A stretch of 39,805 nt of DNA from Muribaculaceae bacterium (GTDB lineage: Bacteria; Bacteroidota; Bacteroidia; Bacteroidales; Muribaculaceae), in the NCBI GenBank assembly GCA_029060285.1, contig JAIDUH010000215.1:1-39805 (forward strand), written 5' to 3'. Below the pieces are notes generated by a model. That model worked only from the letters and a program-made list of their open reading frames with translations. It was not told where the DNA came from and made no database searches. Shown here piece by piece: positions 7,903 to 16,064 of this stretch (position 1 is the first letter of the stretch; each line of letters opens with the position of its first letter). The position numbers were made by a program, and so were the translations under genes.

Positions 7903-9024
7903 ATGATAACGCAAGAACAACTTAAAGAGGCGGAAGAGCGAACCGCCGCACTAAAAAGATATCTCGATATCGATTCCAAAAAGATAGAAGTGGAAGAAGA
8001 GGAACTCCGTACCCACGTGGCTGATTTTTGGGAAGACCGTAGTAAGGCTGAGGCACAGATGAAGAAGATAAAGGATCTTCATTTCTGGATTGATGCTTAT
8101 GAGGCTCTTGAAAAGCAAGTTGAGGAACTTCGCCTTGCTTTCGATTTCGTAAAAGAAGGACTTGTCACTGAAGAGGAAGTGGATGAGCAATATTCTACAG
8201 TTGCTACAGATATAGAAAATCTTGAGCTTCGCAATATGCTCCGTCGCGAAGAAGATAAACTCGGCGTGGTGCTTAAGATCAATTCGGGGGCAGGTGGCAC
8301 AGAAAGTCAGGACTGGGCCCAGATGCTGATGCGCCTTTACCTGCGCTATGCTGAGCGCCATGGCTACAAGACCTCTATAGCACAACTTCTTGAAGGAGAT
8401 GATGCAGGAATCAAGTCGGTGACTATCAATATTGAGGGTGACTATGCCTACGGTTACCTTAAGAGTGAGAACGGCGTGCATCGTCTTGTGCGTGTCAGCC
8501 CTTATAATGCTCAGGGCAAACGAATGACATCGTTCGCTTCCGTATTTGTAACTCCTTTGGTCGATGATACCATTGAAATCAATGTGGAGCAGGCTCGTAT
8601 ATCATGGGATACTTTCCGCTCGGGTGGTGCCGGTGGTCAGAATGTCAATAAGGTAGAATCCGGTGTCCGTCTGCGCTACCAATACAAAGACCCATATACC
8701 GGTGAAGAAGAAGAGATCCTCATTGAAAATACTGAAACACGCGACCAGCCCAAGAACAAAGAAAACGCCCTGCGCCACCTCCGTTCTATATTGTACGAGA
8801 AGGAAATGAACCATCGTCTTGAAGAGCAGGCAAAGGTAGAGGCGGGAAAGAAGAAAATCGAATGGGGATCACAAATCCGAAGCTATGTCTTCGACGACCG
8901 CCGCGTGAAAGACCATCGTACCAACTACCAGACTTCTGACGTCAACTCTGTGATGGACGGCGAAATTGACGAGTTCATCAAGGCTTACCTTATGGAATTT
9001 GCAGCTTCAGAAGGAAATGCCTAA
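7903..9024 (+). CDS. prfB: Peptide chain release factor 2 (no programmed frameshift)
   Basis: A 373-residue RF2 that ends translation at UGA and UAA. The peptidyl-hydrolase GGQ is at 244-246 inside RSGGAGGQNVNKVESGVRLR. The stop-codon recognition tripeptide appears as SPY at 199-201, where E. coli RF2 has SPF; the surrounding HRLVRVSPYNAQGKRMTSFASV is otherwise RF2-like. The gene is open from its ATG. At the place where many bacteria carry the autoregulatory CTT-TGA slip site, the codons are TAT CTC GAT (7960-7968, residues 20-22), so no +1 frameshift is needed. It follows topA on the same strand with only AT repeats between and converges on the GH3-family gene. Confidence 0.97.
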   Translation: MITQEQLKEAEERTAALKRYLDIDSKKIEVEEEELRTHVADFWEDRSKAEAQMKKIKDLHFWIDAYEALEKQVEELRLAFDFVKEGLVTEEEVDEQYSTVATDIENLELRNMLRREEDKLGVVLKINSGAGGTESQDWAQMLMRLYLRYAERHGYKTSIAQLLEGDDAGIKSVTINIEGDYAYGYLKSENGVHRLVRVSPYNAQGKRMTSFASVFVTPLVDDTIEINVEQARISWDTFRSGGAGGQNVNKVESGVRLRYQYKDPYTGEEEEILIENTETRDQPKNKENALRHLRSILYEKEMNHRLEEQAKVEAGKKKIEWGSQIRSYVFDDRRVKDHRTNYQTSDVNSVMDGEIDEFIKAYLMEFAASEGNA

Positions 9025-9075
9025 TTAACTTTGTTCAAGCTAACGCATGAATGCATGATTCATAGTCTGGATTGA

Positions 9076-9100
9076 TTATGAATTATGCATTTTGCATTAT
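9076..9100. repeat. AT-rich TTATGAATTATGCATT repeat
   Basis: A further copy of the ATTATGAATTATGCAT motif in the convergent prfB/GH3 gap. It is followed at once by a second half-copy (TTTTGCATTAT) that runs into the 3' end of the GH3-family gene. Confidence 0.5.
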
Positions 9101-10611
9101 CCATTTATCCTTAATAGTTCATCCAGTAGGTTACGATTGTTGTTCAGTCGGGGTACTTTGCGCTGGCCTCCGAGCTTGTGGTTGCCGGCATTGGCGAGCC
9201 AGTCGTCGAAAAGTCCCGGTCGGGCAGTGATGATCTCCGGTGGGTCCAGGAAGATTGTGTGGGCTCTCTTCGCCTGATAGTCAGAATTTACCTCCTGTAG
9301 TGTCTTGTCGAGCACTTCCCGGAATTTCTCTATCGAATCGGGCTCTTTATCCCATTCTATCAACCACTGGTGGTGTCCGCGACGATTGTTGTGCGCATAG
9401 AAAGGACCGGCAGTGTAATTTGCGATGCTTGCTCCTGTGGCCTCACATGCCGCTTCAATGGCACGGTTGGCGTTGTCTTCCATCACTTCCTCTCCGAAAG
9501 CATTTATGAAACTCCTTGTGCGCCCTGCTATCCGAATCTTGACAGGATCGGTGGCAGTTACGGTCACAGTATCACCCAAATGATAACGCCAAAGTCCATT
9601 GCTGCTCGTGATCAGCAGTTCATAGGTCTTTCCTGCCTCCACTTCCCATGCAGGTATAGGATTTCCGCCTCCAAGTGGCTCAAATTCATAGAAGACAGAG
9701 CCGTCAAGGATAAGAAGCATCGAATGATCTGAAAAATCATTCTGGAATGCAAAGAACCCTTCACTTGCATTATAAGTCTCCATGAAGTGCATTTTGTCTG
9801 GGTCGGTAAGTGCCTCATATTCCTTTCGATATGGTCTGAAGTCAATGCCTCCATGGAAGAAAACCTCCAGATTGGGCCATACGTCAGATATCTTATCAGC
9901 TCCTTTTATCTTGCAAACTTCCTTGATGACTGTAAGGAACCATGAGGGAACTCCTGAAATGTTGGTGATGTTTGACTTTGAGGCTGCGCCGGCTAGCGCA
10001 GGAAGCTTTTCGCTCCAATCTTCCATCAATGCTATGCGTTTTTCAGGCACTCTCACCATATCCGCAAGTTTTGGCATCCGGTCGATAAGCGTAGCACTCA
10101 AGTCACCTACCTTGACATCGCTTTTCAGATTCAACTCATTCGCAAAACTTCCTCCTAAAATAAGGCTTTTGCCCGAAAACAAGCGGCTTTTGGGATTCAT
10201 CTTGAGATAATGCGCCACTACGTCGGATGTGCCCGGATAATGATTCCTCCGAAGGCAATCGTTGGTAATAGGTACGAATTTTGATTTTCCACCGCTTGTG
10301 CCACTGCTTTGCGCAAATCTCTTGCATACTCCGGGCCACAATATATCTTTTTCACCATCAACCATCCGCATGGCATATGGACGGATATCATCATACGCTA
10401 CAGTCGGTACTGCCGCTTGATAAGCTGCAATAACATCATGGGCATTCAAAATGTCGGTAAATCCATATTTGCGACCGATTTCAGTGTGGGCTGCGCGATT
10501 AAGAAGCCATTCGAGTTGCTTACGTTGCAACTCTTCCACGTGTCCGCTCCATTTCTCGGTTCGCTTTGCTCGTGAAGCAAAAATATGTCTGGCGATGGGT
10601 GTGAAATCCAT
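9097..10611 (-). CDS. GH3-family acyl-adenylate/amide synthetase-like protein
   Basis: A 504-residue protein of the GH3 family, named for plant auxin-responsive genes and common as uncharacterised members in Bacteroidetes. Plant relatives adenylate a carboxylic acid and join it to an amino acid. The ATP-binding motif 1 is visible as SSGTSGGKSKF at 102-112, and TYNASEGFFAF matches the second conserved motif. The C-terminal half has GLWRYHLGDTV and FGEEVMEDNANRA, typical of the family lid. It lies 33 bases after yidD on the same strand and is probably the last gene of the xseA operon. Substrates of bacterial members are not established, so no acid or amine is proposed. Confidence 0.9.
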   Translation of the reverse strand: MDFTPIARHIFASRAKRTEKWSGHVEELQRKQLEWLLNRAAHTEIGRKYGFTDILNAHDVIAAYQAAVPTVAYDDIRPYAMRMVDGEKDILWPGVCKRFAQSSGTSGGKSKFVPITNDCLRRNHYPGTSDVVAHYLKMNPKSRLFSGKSLILGGSFANELNLKSDVKVGDLSATLIDRMPKLADMVRVPEKRIALMEDWSEKLPALAGAASKSNITNISGVPSWFLTVIKEVCKIKGADKISDVWPNLEVFFHGGIDFRPYRKEYEALTDPDKMHFMETYNASEGFFAFQNDFSDHSMLLILDGSVFYEFEPLGGGNPIPAWEVEAGKTYELLITSSNGLWRYHLGDTVTVTATDPVKIRIAGRTRSFINAFGEEVMEDNANRAIEAACEATGASIANYTAGPFYAHNNRRGHHQWLIEWDKEPDSIEKFREVLDKTLQEVNSDYQAKRAHTIFLDPPEIITARPGLFDDWLANAGNHKLGGQRKVPRLNNNRNLLDELLRING

Positions 10612-10644
10612 GTAAAATCAGATATATAGTTTAAGTTATATAGT

Positions 10645-10863
10645 TTATGGCACCGGGTCGTATCCCGAACCTCCCCATGGGTGACAACGGCAGATTCGCT
10701 TCAAAGTCAGCCAACCCCCTTTCAGCGCACCATGCTTCCTGATAGCCTCTATGCCATATTGGCTGCATGTCGGCGTGAACCGGCAACTGGGTGGAGTATG
10801 CGGCGATATGGCATATTGATAGAAGCGAATCACTGATGTCAATAGAATCTGGGCGATGTTCAT
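10645..10863 (-). CDS. yidD: Membrane protein insertion efficiency factor YidD
   Basis: A 72-residue YidD protein, an inner-membrane-associated helper of YidC-mediated insertion. The family core is intact: [20 protein letters not shown] with its paired cysteines, then GALKGGWLT and [14 protein letters not shown] at the C-terminus. The ATG at 10863 is preferred over an in-frame TTG at 10869. It begins 7 bases after the rnpA stop, the usual rnpA-yidD order, although rpmH and yidC, often part of the same cluster, are not here. Confidence 0.95.
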   Translation of the reverse strand: MNIAQILLTSVIRFYQYAISPHTPPSCRFTPTCSQYGIEAIRKHGALKGGWLTLKRICRCHPWGGSGYDPVP

Positions 10864-10870
10864 ATTCAAT

Positions 10871-11356
10871 TCAACAATTCTCCTCCACTTTAGGTTGAGG
10901 GTATAGTTTTTTTCTTATTTTTGACAAGGCACTCCCGACTGCTGCCGAAATGTCTGACATATTTGAATTTTCAGTATGCATATAGACTATGGCGAGCGAT
11001 AGAGTGCGTATCTCAGGATCTTCCTGTATCATCTTTCTCAGAGGATGCCATTGCAGCCGGAATGCCTCCCGGATTCGTCTGCGCATCAAAACCCTGTCAA
11101 CGGCATGCTTGCGCTTTTTCTTGGGAACTGTAATCATCATTTGTACGGGACCCATCAGATCGGGGACGCGCACACGGAAAGACCCTTCCAGCTCATCTTG
11201 AGTAAGAGCTCTGAAGGTTATCCTGAGAGGACCGGAATATACTGATTTCCCTTTCTGGAAGAGCTCCTGCACAAGAGTGCGGTGGCGCAGTTTCGAACTC
11301 TTCCGTAGAGTCATCCTTATGTGAGGGACAGGTATTATTTCAGGCGTATCAGTCAT
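10871..11356 (-). CDS. rnpA: Ribonuclease P protein component
   Basis: The basic protein subunit of RNase P, which trims tRNA 5' leaders. From the ATG at 11356 it is 161 residues. The RNR-type signature appears as [13 protein letters not shown] at 88-100, after [15 protein letters not shown], and the C-terminus is basic. The start at 11356 overlaps the stop of the upstream HAD gene by 8 bases, which suggests coupling. A start at 11314 ([11 protein letters not shown]) would give the usual RnpA N-terminus and 147 residues and is equally possible. An ATG at 11410 would add 18 residues read entirely within the HAD gene and is unlikely. RnpA sequences diverge strongly, but the motif and the yidD neighbour make this secure. 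Confidence 0.92.
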   Translation of the reverse strand: MTDTPEIIPVPHIRMTLRKSSKLRHRTLVQELFQKGKSVYSGPLRITFRALTQDELEGSFRVRVPDLMGPVQMMITVPKKKRKHAVDRVLMRRRIREAFRLQWHPLRKMIQEDPEIRTLSLAIVYMHTENSNMSDISAAVGSALSKIRKKLYPQPKVEENC

Positions 11357-12002
11357 CTTTGAAGGCAAGTTTAAGAATGTCGGATGGTGAGCATACGATA
11401 TGATCTGCATATGCTTTCCTGAGTTCGGTTATAGGACGGAATCCCCATGTCACTCCTACAGAATCAATGCAAGCCCTGCGTGCAGTCTCTATGTCTACAG
11501 CAGAGTCTCCGACATGCATTGTAAGGCTCTTTGGTGTGGGATGGGCAAGAAGCACAGCAAAGTCAATGCTCGGATCGGGCTTTGCCGGCCTGTCTTCAGT
11601 CTGTCCCATCACTGCCACAAAAGGGATATCAGGAAAGAAGTGGTCGATAATCTTTCGTGCTGCTGACTCATATTTGTTAGTGGCTACAGCCACTGCGATT
11701 TTGTTGTCGGTGAGATGTTGGAGTAGTTCAGGAATTCCCGGGTATGGCTTGGTTAGGTCAGTGCAGTGTGCATCGTAATACTCCCTGAATATGGCGAGCA
11801 ACTCATCTATTTCTTCCGGCGTCGCATCAGGCTGGGCCCTTTCCATCAATTTCCTGACTCCATTGCCTACCATGTATGGGTAGGCTGCCAAGGGATGCTT
11901 ATGGTATCCTTTGGTCTCAAGGGCATGGTTGCAAGCTGTGCCCAAGTCAGCTATTGTGTCGAGCAGAGTGCCGTCAAGGTCGAATATGATCAGTTTTTTC
12001 AT
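11349..12002 (-). CDS. HAD phosphatase, phosphoglycolate phosphatase-like
   Basis: A 217-residue haloacid dehalogenase hydrolase of the Gph/PGP type. The nucleophile motif DLDGTLLDT is at 8-16 (Asp8, Asp10), the cap follows, then ATNK as motif II, KPDPS as motif III and HVGDSAVDIETARRA as motif IV. The reaction is probably hydrolysis of 2-phosphoglycolate or another small phosphoester, but family members are promiscuous. It starts 2 bases after the xseA stop and overlaps rnpA by 8 bases, so it is firmly inside the xseA-rnpA-yidD transcript. A pairing with exonuclease VII would fit repair-derived phosphoglycolate, but that is inference. Confidence 0.88.
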   Translation of the reverse strand: MKKLIIFDLDGTLLDTIADLGTACNHALETKGYHKHPLAAYPYMVGNGVRKLMERAQPDATPEEIDELLAIFREYYDAHCTDLTKPYPGIPELLQHLTDNKIAVAVATNKYESAARKIIDHFFPDIPFVAVMGQTEDRPAKPDPSIDFAVLLAHPTPKSLTMHVGDSAVDIETARRACIDSVGVTWGFRPITELRKAYADHIVCSPSDILKLAFKDD

Positions 12003-12004
12003 TT

Positions 12005-13426
12005 TTATTTTTCTAAGTCATTTGCAGGAAGGATAATGTCTACTGTAGAGAGAATGCTTCCTTTGGATGTGACTGTTTCAATTATTTCTCCGGGCCTTGC
12101 CATCTCAACGTCCGTTATAGCCTTACCGCTTATCTTTGTGATTGAATATCCGCGTTTCAGTGTAGAAATCGGATTAAGCACCTCAATCAACTTCTCAAGA
12201 TTTTCGATACGCGTATTTTCTTTCCCGATAATAGAAGTTGCTCCGGTCTTTACCGAGAATGAGAGTGCTTGAAGTTTTGGATATTCAATTTGAATTCTTG
12301 TGTGTGCTGACATACGTATTGTGGTAGTCATCCCTTCAAGTTTTATTCTCGCTTTGGATATCGCATCATTGGCGGCGGCCGGAATCAAAGCTGAGATGCC
12401 GTGTAGCTTAAGCCGGGCAGTTTTCAGTTGGGCTTCAGCAAGCGCAGGCACCATGGTCTCAATGCTTTGAAGTCGTATGTGCTCCCCTTTGAGGCGCTCG
12501 GACGCAAAATTTGCAATTCTCGAGGCGAGATCACAGGCTCGTTGCCATGCCATTCCAGCAGTATCTGCAAGCCAGGCAGCCACTGCAGTGGGAGTCTTGC
12601 ATCGGATGCAAGCAATTTCGTCGAGCACACAACGGTCGCGTTCATGCCCGATCCCTACTACTACCGGCATTGGAAAAGTAGCCACGCGGCGTGCAAGTTG
12701 CAGGTCGTCGAAGCCATTCATATCGGAAGTGGCACCTCCACCTCTGATGATTACCACGCAGTCCCACCTGACGATAGAGGATGTCTGCTCCACAAGGTCA
12801 AGCGCAGCAATTACGCTTTGCGCTGTGCGGTCGCCTTGCATGATAGCCGGGAACAGCATCGTATTGAACTCTACTCCGGCTGAATTATTCTGAAGTTGGT
12901 TAAGGAAATCCCCATAGCCGGCAGCTGTGGCAGACGATATTATGGCTATCTTTCGAGGAGGATCGGGGAAAGTCAGGTTGCGGTTTAGCCCGATGACACC
13001 CTCACTTTGCAGGGCAGCCAGAATCTCACGTCTGATTCTCTCGAGATCCCCCATGGTGTATGAAGGTTCTATGTCGCCTATGTTGAAAGATAGTCCATAG
13101 TTTGAGTGATAACTGGCGCCGCCATAAAACATCACTTTCATACCGTTGGACAATTCCTTTTCTGTGGCACGCAAGAATTTGTTGCGGATGTAAATGAACC
13201 GGTTTGCCCATATGTTAGCTCTCATGCGGGCTATGGTGGTGCCAGCCCGGTCTTTTTCGATCAGGGTCATATAGCAGTGTCCGCCTCTGACCGACATATC
13301 GCTGATCTCAGCCACTACCCAAGCTCCCATGAGCGCAGGCTCCCTGCTTATGGCTGTAGCCACGAAGCGAGAGAACTCTGAAAGTGTGTAGGCTTTTGGC
13401 CCTTCTATATTGGGGAATGCTTCCAT
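12005..13426 (-). CDS. xseA: Exodeoxyribonuclease VII large subunit
   Basis: A 473-residue XseA, the catalytic subunit of the single-strand nuclease Exo VII. Residues 1-120 are the OB-fold. The nuclease core has RGGGATSDMNGFDDLQLARR and VGIGHERDRCVLDEIA, then KTPTAVAAWL, and a long helical region leads to the C-terminal GYSITKISGK segment. The ATG at 13426 gives a normal N-terminus. Only 4 bases separate this ATG from a -7 box on the same strand, implying a leaderless mRNA. No xseB small-subunit gene follows; the next gene is the HAD phosphatase, 2 bases on. Confidence 0.95.
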   Translation of the reverse strand: MEAFPNIEGPKAYTLSEFSRFVATAISREPALMGAWVVAEISDMSVRGGHCYMTLIEKDRAGTTIARMRANIWANRFIYIRNKFLRATEKELSNGMKVMFYGGASYHSNYGLSFNIGDIEPSYTMGDLERIRREILAALQSEGVIGLNRNLTFPDPPRKIAIISSATAAGYGDFLNQLQNNSAGVEFNTMLFPAIMQGDRTAQSVIAALDLVEQTSSIVRWDCVVIIRGGGATSDMNGFDDLQLARRVATFPMPVVVGIGHERDRCVLDEIACIRCKTPTAVAAWLADTAGMAWQRACDLASRIANFASERLKGEHIRLQSIETMVPALAEAQLKTARLKLHGISALIPAAANDAISKARIKLEGMTTTIRMSAHTRIQIEYPKLQALSFSVKTGATSIIGKENTRIENLEKLIEVLNPISTLKRGYSITKISGKAITDVEMARPGEIIETVTSKGSILSTVDIILPANDLEK

Positions 13427-13430
13427 AATG

Positions 13431-13438
13431 CAAATTTA
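13431..13438 (-). promoter_or_regulatory. -7 box of xseA, leaderless geometry
   Basis: Read on the minus strand, TAAATTTG (13438-13431) is followed by CATT and then the xseA ATG. With the start site about 4-5 bases after the box, transcription would begin at or next to the A of the ATG. No good -33 TTTG is visible at the expected distance, so the call rests on the -7 box. Confidence 0.5.
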
Positions 13439-13470
13439 ATGAAAATTCGCGAGAGTTGAATAAAAATAAT

Positions 13471-13516
13471 ATAGGATTTATGAGAATTATAAGATTTATA
13501 AGAACTATAAGATTTG
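13471..13516. repeat. 18-bp tandem repeat, about 2.6 copies
   Basis: Units ATAGGATTTATGAGAATT (13471-13488) and ATAAGATTTATAAGAACT (13489-13506) match at 15 of 18 positions, and a partial third unit runs on from 13507. Each unit is itself built from two similar 9-mers. The third unit contains the -33 TTTG of tamL, so the array covers the spacer between the divergent xseA and tamL promoters. Confidence 0.65.
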
Positions 13517-13542
13517 TAATTCAGAAAAATTCCCTAATTTTG
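13513..13542 (+). promoter_or_regulatory. Promoter of tamL (TTTG-18-TAATTTTG), leaderless geometry
   Basis: TTTG at 13513-13516 and TAATTTTG at 13535-13542 are 18 bases apart. Four bases (CATT) then precede the tamL ATG at 13547, so the predicted start of transcription falls on the start codon. Confidence 0.65.
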
Positions 13543-13546
13543 CATT

Positions 13547-15910
13547 ATGTTTCCACTCAGGCAACGAATATATCAAAGATTGATCCCGGTATTTATATGG
13601 ATGCTGGGCATGATTTGTATTGTCTTGTCCGGGTGTTCGTCGAGCAAGCATGTTCCTGACGGAAGCTATCTGCTCGACAAGGTACATATCCGTCTTGATT
13701 CAGTCGGCCGCGAGGAGCAACTTGATGTTACTGAAATGCAGGCCTACCTTCGGCAGACTCCCAACCACAGGATGCTTTGGAGCATAAAGTTTCGTCTCGG
13801 GTTCTACAATATGGCAGGCAGTGACTCTACAAACTGGTGGAATCGTTGGATGCGCAAGCTTGGAGAGCCACCGGTGATATATGATCCGGATCTGGCAGAG
13901 GCCAGTTCAAGCCAACTTTTTCAATTTCTTGCCAATAAAGGATATTTCAATGCCGATGTCACTGTCGATTCCGTCAAAAACGAGAAAAAAAAGAAAATAG
14001 AGCTTACCTATAATATCGCTCCGGGTCCGCGAAAAGTGATTTCGCAGGTGGAGTATGAATTTCCGGATTCCGCTGTAAAAAATATAGTTATGGCTGACTC
14101 TTCCAAGTTCCTGACTTATCCCGGTCAGCCACTTACGAGAGATGTGCTCGAAAACCAGCGAGCTGTCGTAGCAGATGCCCTTCGGAATAACGGATACTAC
14201 AATTTTGGGAAGGAGTGCATAACGTTTGTGGCAGATACCACGGAAGGGTCTTCGGACGTCGAACTCCTTGTGAAGGTGAACTATCCTTCGGGCCCTCAAA
14301 AGGGGAGACAAGATTTATACTCAAGGTATATAATCCGCAAGGTGACTGTGATAGCAGATGCCGACGCAATTGATTCAGAAAATCCGGCTTTGGCTTTGGC
14401 TAAAGACTCAGTGCAATTCAATGGCATTGAGATTTTATATGGGGAGTCGCGATATTTGCGACCTTCTGTGATAGCGGATAACTGTTATCTGAGTTCAGGC
14501 GAAGTGTTTTCTCAAAAAAATGTAGACCGGACCTACCGGGCATTTTCACGTCTTGGCATCCTGAAATTCATTAATGTTTCATTCGTGCCGGTGGGGCATA
14601 TCGGGGATGACGGTATTCTTGATGCGTATATCATGCTTACTCCCGGCAAGTCGCAAACAGCGAGTGTTGAACTCGAAGGTACCAATTCTGAAGGAGACCT
14701 TGGAGTGGCAGTCGGTCTGACATATTCGCATCGCAATATAGGCAGGGGGTCGGAAACATTTACAGGTAAGCTTCGTGGCAGCTATGAATCAATTTCAGGA
14801 AATCTTGAGGGCCTTCTCAATAACAGATATATGGAATATTCAGTAGATCTCGGACTCTCCATGCCTGAATTCAAAGCTCCAATATCACGGCGAATAAGGA
14901 GGAGGGTACAGGCTTCTACAGAGATGAATTTTTCAATGAATTATCAGGAGCGACCAGAATATACACGTGTAATTTCTACTGCCGGTTGGAGCTACAAATG
15001 GACTGATTTTCGTAAAAATAACCGCCATACATTCACGCCGATTGATATCAACTATGTCTATCTTCCGGCTTCTACCAACGATTTCATAGATTTGATAGCA
15101 CCCGATAATCCTCTGCTTCGCTATAGTTATGAAGATCACTTCATCATGAGAATGGGCTGGCGCTGGTATCATTCCAACAAGCGAGAAGCTACACCTTGGC
15201 AGAAATCCATGCAACGTGATATTTATAATGTGCGTGTAAATGCAGAGATAGCCGGCAACCTATTGTTTGCAATTTCAAGCATATTTGCCCATAGAAGTGA
15301 TTTTCATAAGGATCCATATAAAATATTCGGTATCCATTATTCCCAATATTTTAAGCTTGAAGCAGACTATGCGCTTCTCCATAGGTTTGACGAGAAGAAT
15401 TCTGTGGCCTTCCGCGTAGGAGGAGGGATAGGGGTGCCGTATGGCAACTCAGAGATGCTTCCGTTTGAGAAGCGATTCTATGGTGGCGGTGCCAATGGAG
15501 TGAGAGGGTGGGCTGTGCGTACACTTGGTCCCGGTGCCTATCCAGGGCGCAATTCTGTGAGCGACTTTATCAATCAATGCGGCGACATCCGCCTCATCAC
15601 GAGTGCTGAGTATCGTGCAAAGCTCTTCTGGGTTCTCGAGTTGGGTGCCTTCATCGACATAGGCAATATATGGACTATCCGAGACTACCCATTCCAGCAG
15701 GGAGGAGTATTTAAGTTTGACGAGTTCTACAAGCAGTTTGCCGCAGCTTATGGTCTTGGTCTGCGCATGGACTTCAACTACTTCCTTCTTCGCTTCGACC
15801 TCGGTATGAAAGCACATAATCCCGCGATGGGAGAGAAGCCATGGCCACTTATATCGCCAAAGTGGCATAGAGACTCATCTTTCCACTTCTCCATCGGCTA
15901 CCCGTTCTGA
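13547..15910 (+). CDS. tamL: TamL, lipoprotein BamA/TamA-family outer-membrane assembly factor
   Basis: A 787-residue Omp85 protein. The N-terminus is a lipoprotein signal: basic start, hydrophobic stretch and lipobox LSGC with the acylated Cys30. POTRA-like modules follow (for example KGYFNADVTVDSV and NNGYYNFGKECI). The C-terminal half is a beta-barrel rich in alternating aromatic segments, with FYGGGANGVRGWAVRTLGPG as the VRGF-type motif of strand 6 and a terminal HFSIGYPF ending in Phe. Lipidated TamA relatives of this kind are the TamL group of Bacteroidetes, thought to work with TamB in moving lipid or protein to the outer membrane. TamB is not adjacent. Its promoter sits directly on the start codon. 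An internal Met19 start would lose the basic signal region and is less likely. Confidence 0.9.
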   Translation: MFPLRQRIYQRLIPVFIWMLGMICIVLSGCSSSKHVPDGSYLLDKVHIRLDSVGREEQLDVTEMQAYLRQTPNHRMLWSIKFRLGFYNMAGSDSTNWWNRWMRKLGEPPVIYDPDLAEASSSQLFQFLANKGYFNADVTVDSVKNEKKKKIELTYNIAPGPRKVISQVEYEFPDSAVKNIVMADSSKFLTYPGQPLTRDVLENQRAVVADALRNNGYYNFGKECITFVADTTEGSSDVELLVKVNYPSGPQKGRQDLYSRYIIRKVTVIADADAIDSENPALALAKDSVQFNGIEILYGESRYLRPSVIADNCYLSSGEVFSQKNVDRTYRAFSRLGILKFINVSFVPVGHIGDDGILDAYIMLTPGKSQTASVELEGTNSEGDLGVAVGLTYSHRNIGRGSETFTGKLRGSYESISGNLEGLLNNRYMEYSVDLGLSMPEFKAPISRRIRRRVQASTEMNFSMNYQERPEYTRVISTAGWSYKWTDFRKNNRHTFTPIDINYVYLPASTNDFIDLIAPDNPLLRYSYEDHFIMRMGWRWYHSNKREATPWQKSMQRDIYNVRVNAEIAGNLLFAISSIFAHRSDFHKDPYKIFGIHYSQYFKLEADYALLHRFDEKNSVAFRVGGGIGVPYGNSEMLPFEKRFYGGGANGVRGWAVRTLGPGAYPGRNSVSDFINQCGDIRLITSAEYRAKLFWVLELGAFIDIGNIWTIRDYPFQQGGVFKFDEFYKQFAAAYGLGLRMDFNYFLLRFDLGMKAHNPAMGEKPWPLISPKWHRDSSFHFSIGYPF

Positions 15911-15915
15911 CTAAC

Positions 15916-15979
15916 TCATGATTTTTTATTGTATTATAGTTTAGTCTTATTGATGGCTTATCCTACAAAAAAATCATGA
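15916..15979. repeat. Perfect 12-bp inverted repeat with 40-base loop
   Basis: TCATGATTTTTT (15916-15927) pairs with AAAAAATCATGA (15968-15979). It lies just after the tamL stop and just before the blaI promoter. It could slow tamL transcription or be a binding dyad, but the AT-rich stem and long loop make a classical terminator unlikely. Confidence 0.4.
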
Positions 15980-16058
15980 TTAACTAAAGTTTTAGGTGAA
16001 AAATTTGGAAATATGGATTTAACGTATTAACTTTGCAGTATTAACTAAAACTTAAGTT
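15979..16058. promoter_or_regulatory. Candidate BlaI operators: three ATTAACT copies with dyads
   Basis: ATTAACT occurs three times around the blaI promoter: 15979-15985 (upstream of the -33), 16026-16032 (overlapping the -7 box) and 16040-16046 (at the predicted start site). The outer two are joined to dyads, CTAAAGTTTTAG at 15984-15995 and AACTTAAGTT at 16049-16058. The placement suits self-repression by the BlaI-type protein encoded next. The motif is not the classic TACAnnTGTA operator, so this is inferred from position and symmetry. Confidence 0.4.
16004..16035 (+). promoter_or_regulatory. Promoter of blaI-M56-tlpA unit (TTTG-20-TAACTTTG)
   Basis: TTTG at 16004-16007 and TAACTTTG at 16028-16035 are separated by 20 bases. 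The predicted start is near 16040, giving a 25-base leader to the blaI ATG at 16065. Confidence 0.7.
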
Positions 16059-16064
16059 ATAATT

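Noticed and set aside
9046-9064. ATGAAT-GCATG-ATTCAT hairpin after prfB as a terminator
   Set aside because: Only 6 AT-rich pairs and no T-tract; probably part of the AT repeat background.
5192-9100. AT-rich repeats as a CRISPR array
   Set aside because: Copies are kilobases apart or directly abutting, without regular spacers or cas genes.
11357-11410. Longer rnpA start at 11410
   Set aside because: The added 18 residues are read entirely within the HAD gene and are not RnpA-like; 11356 or 11314 fit better.
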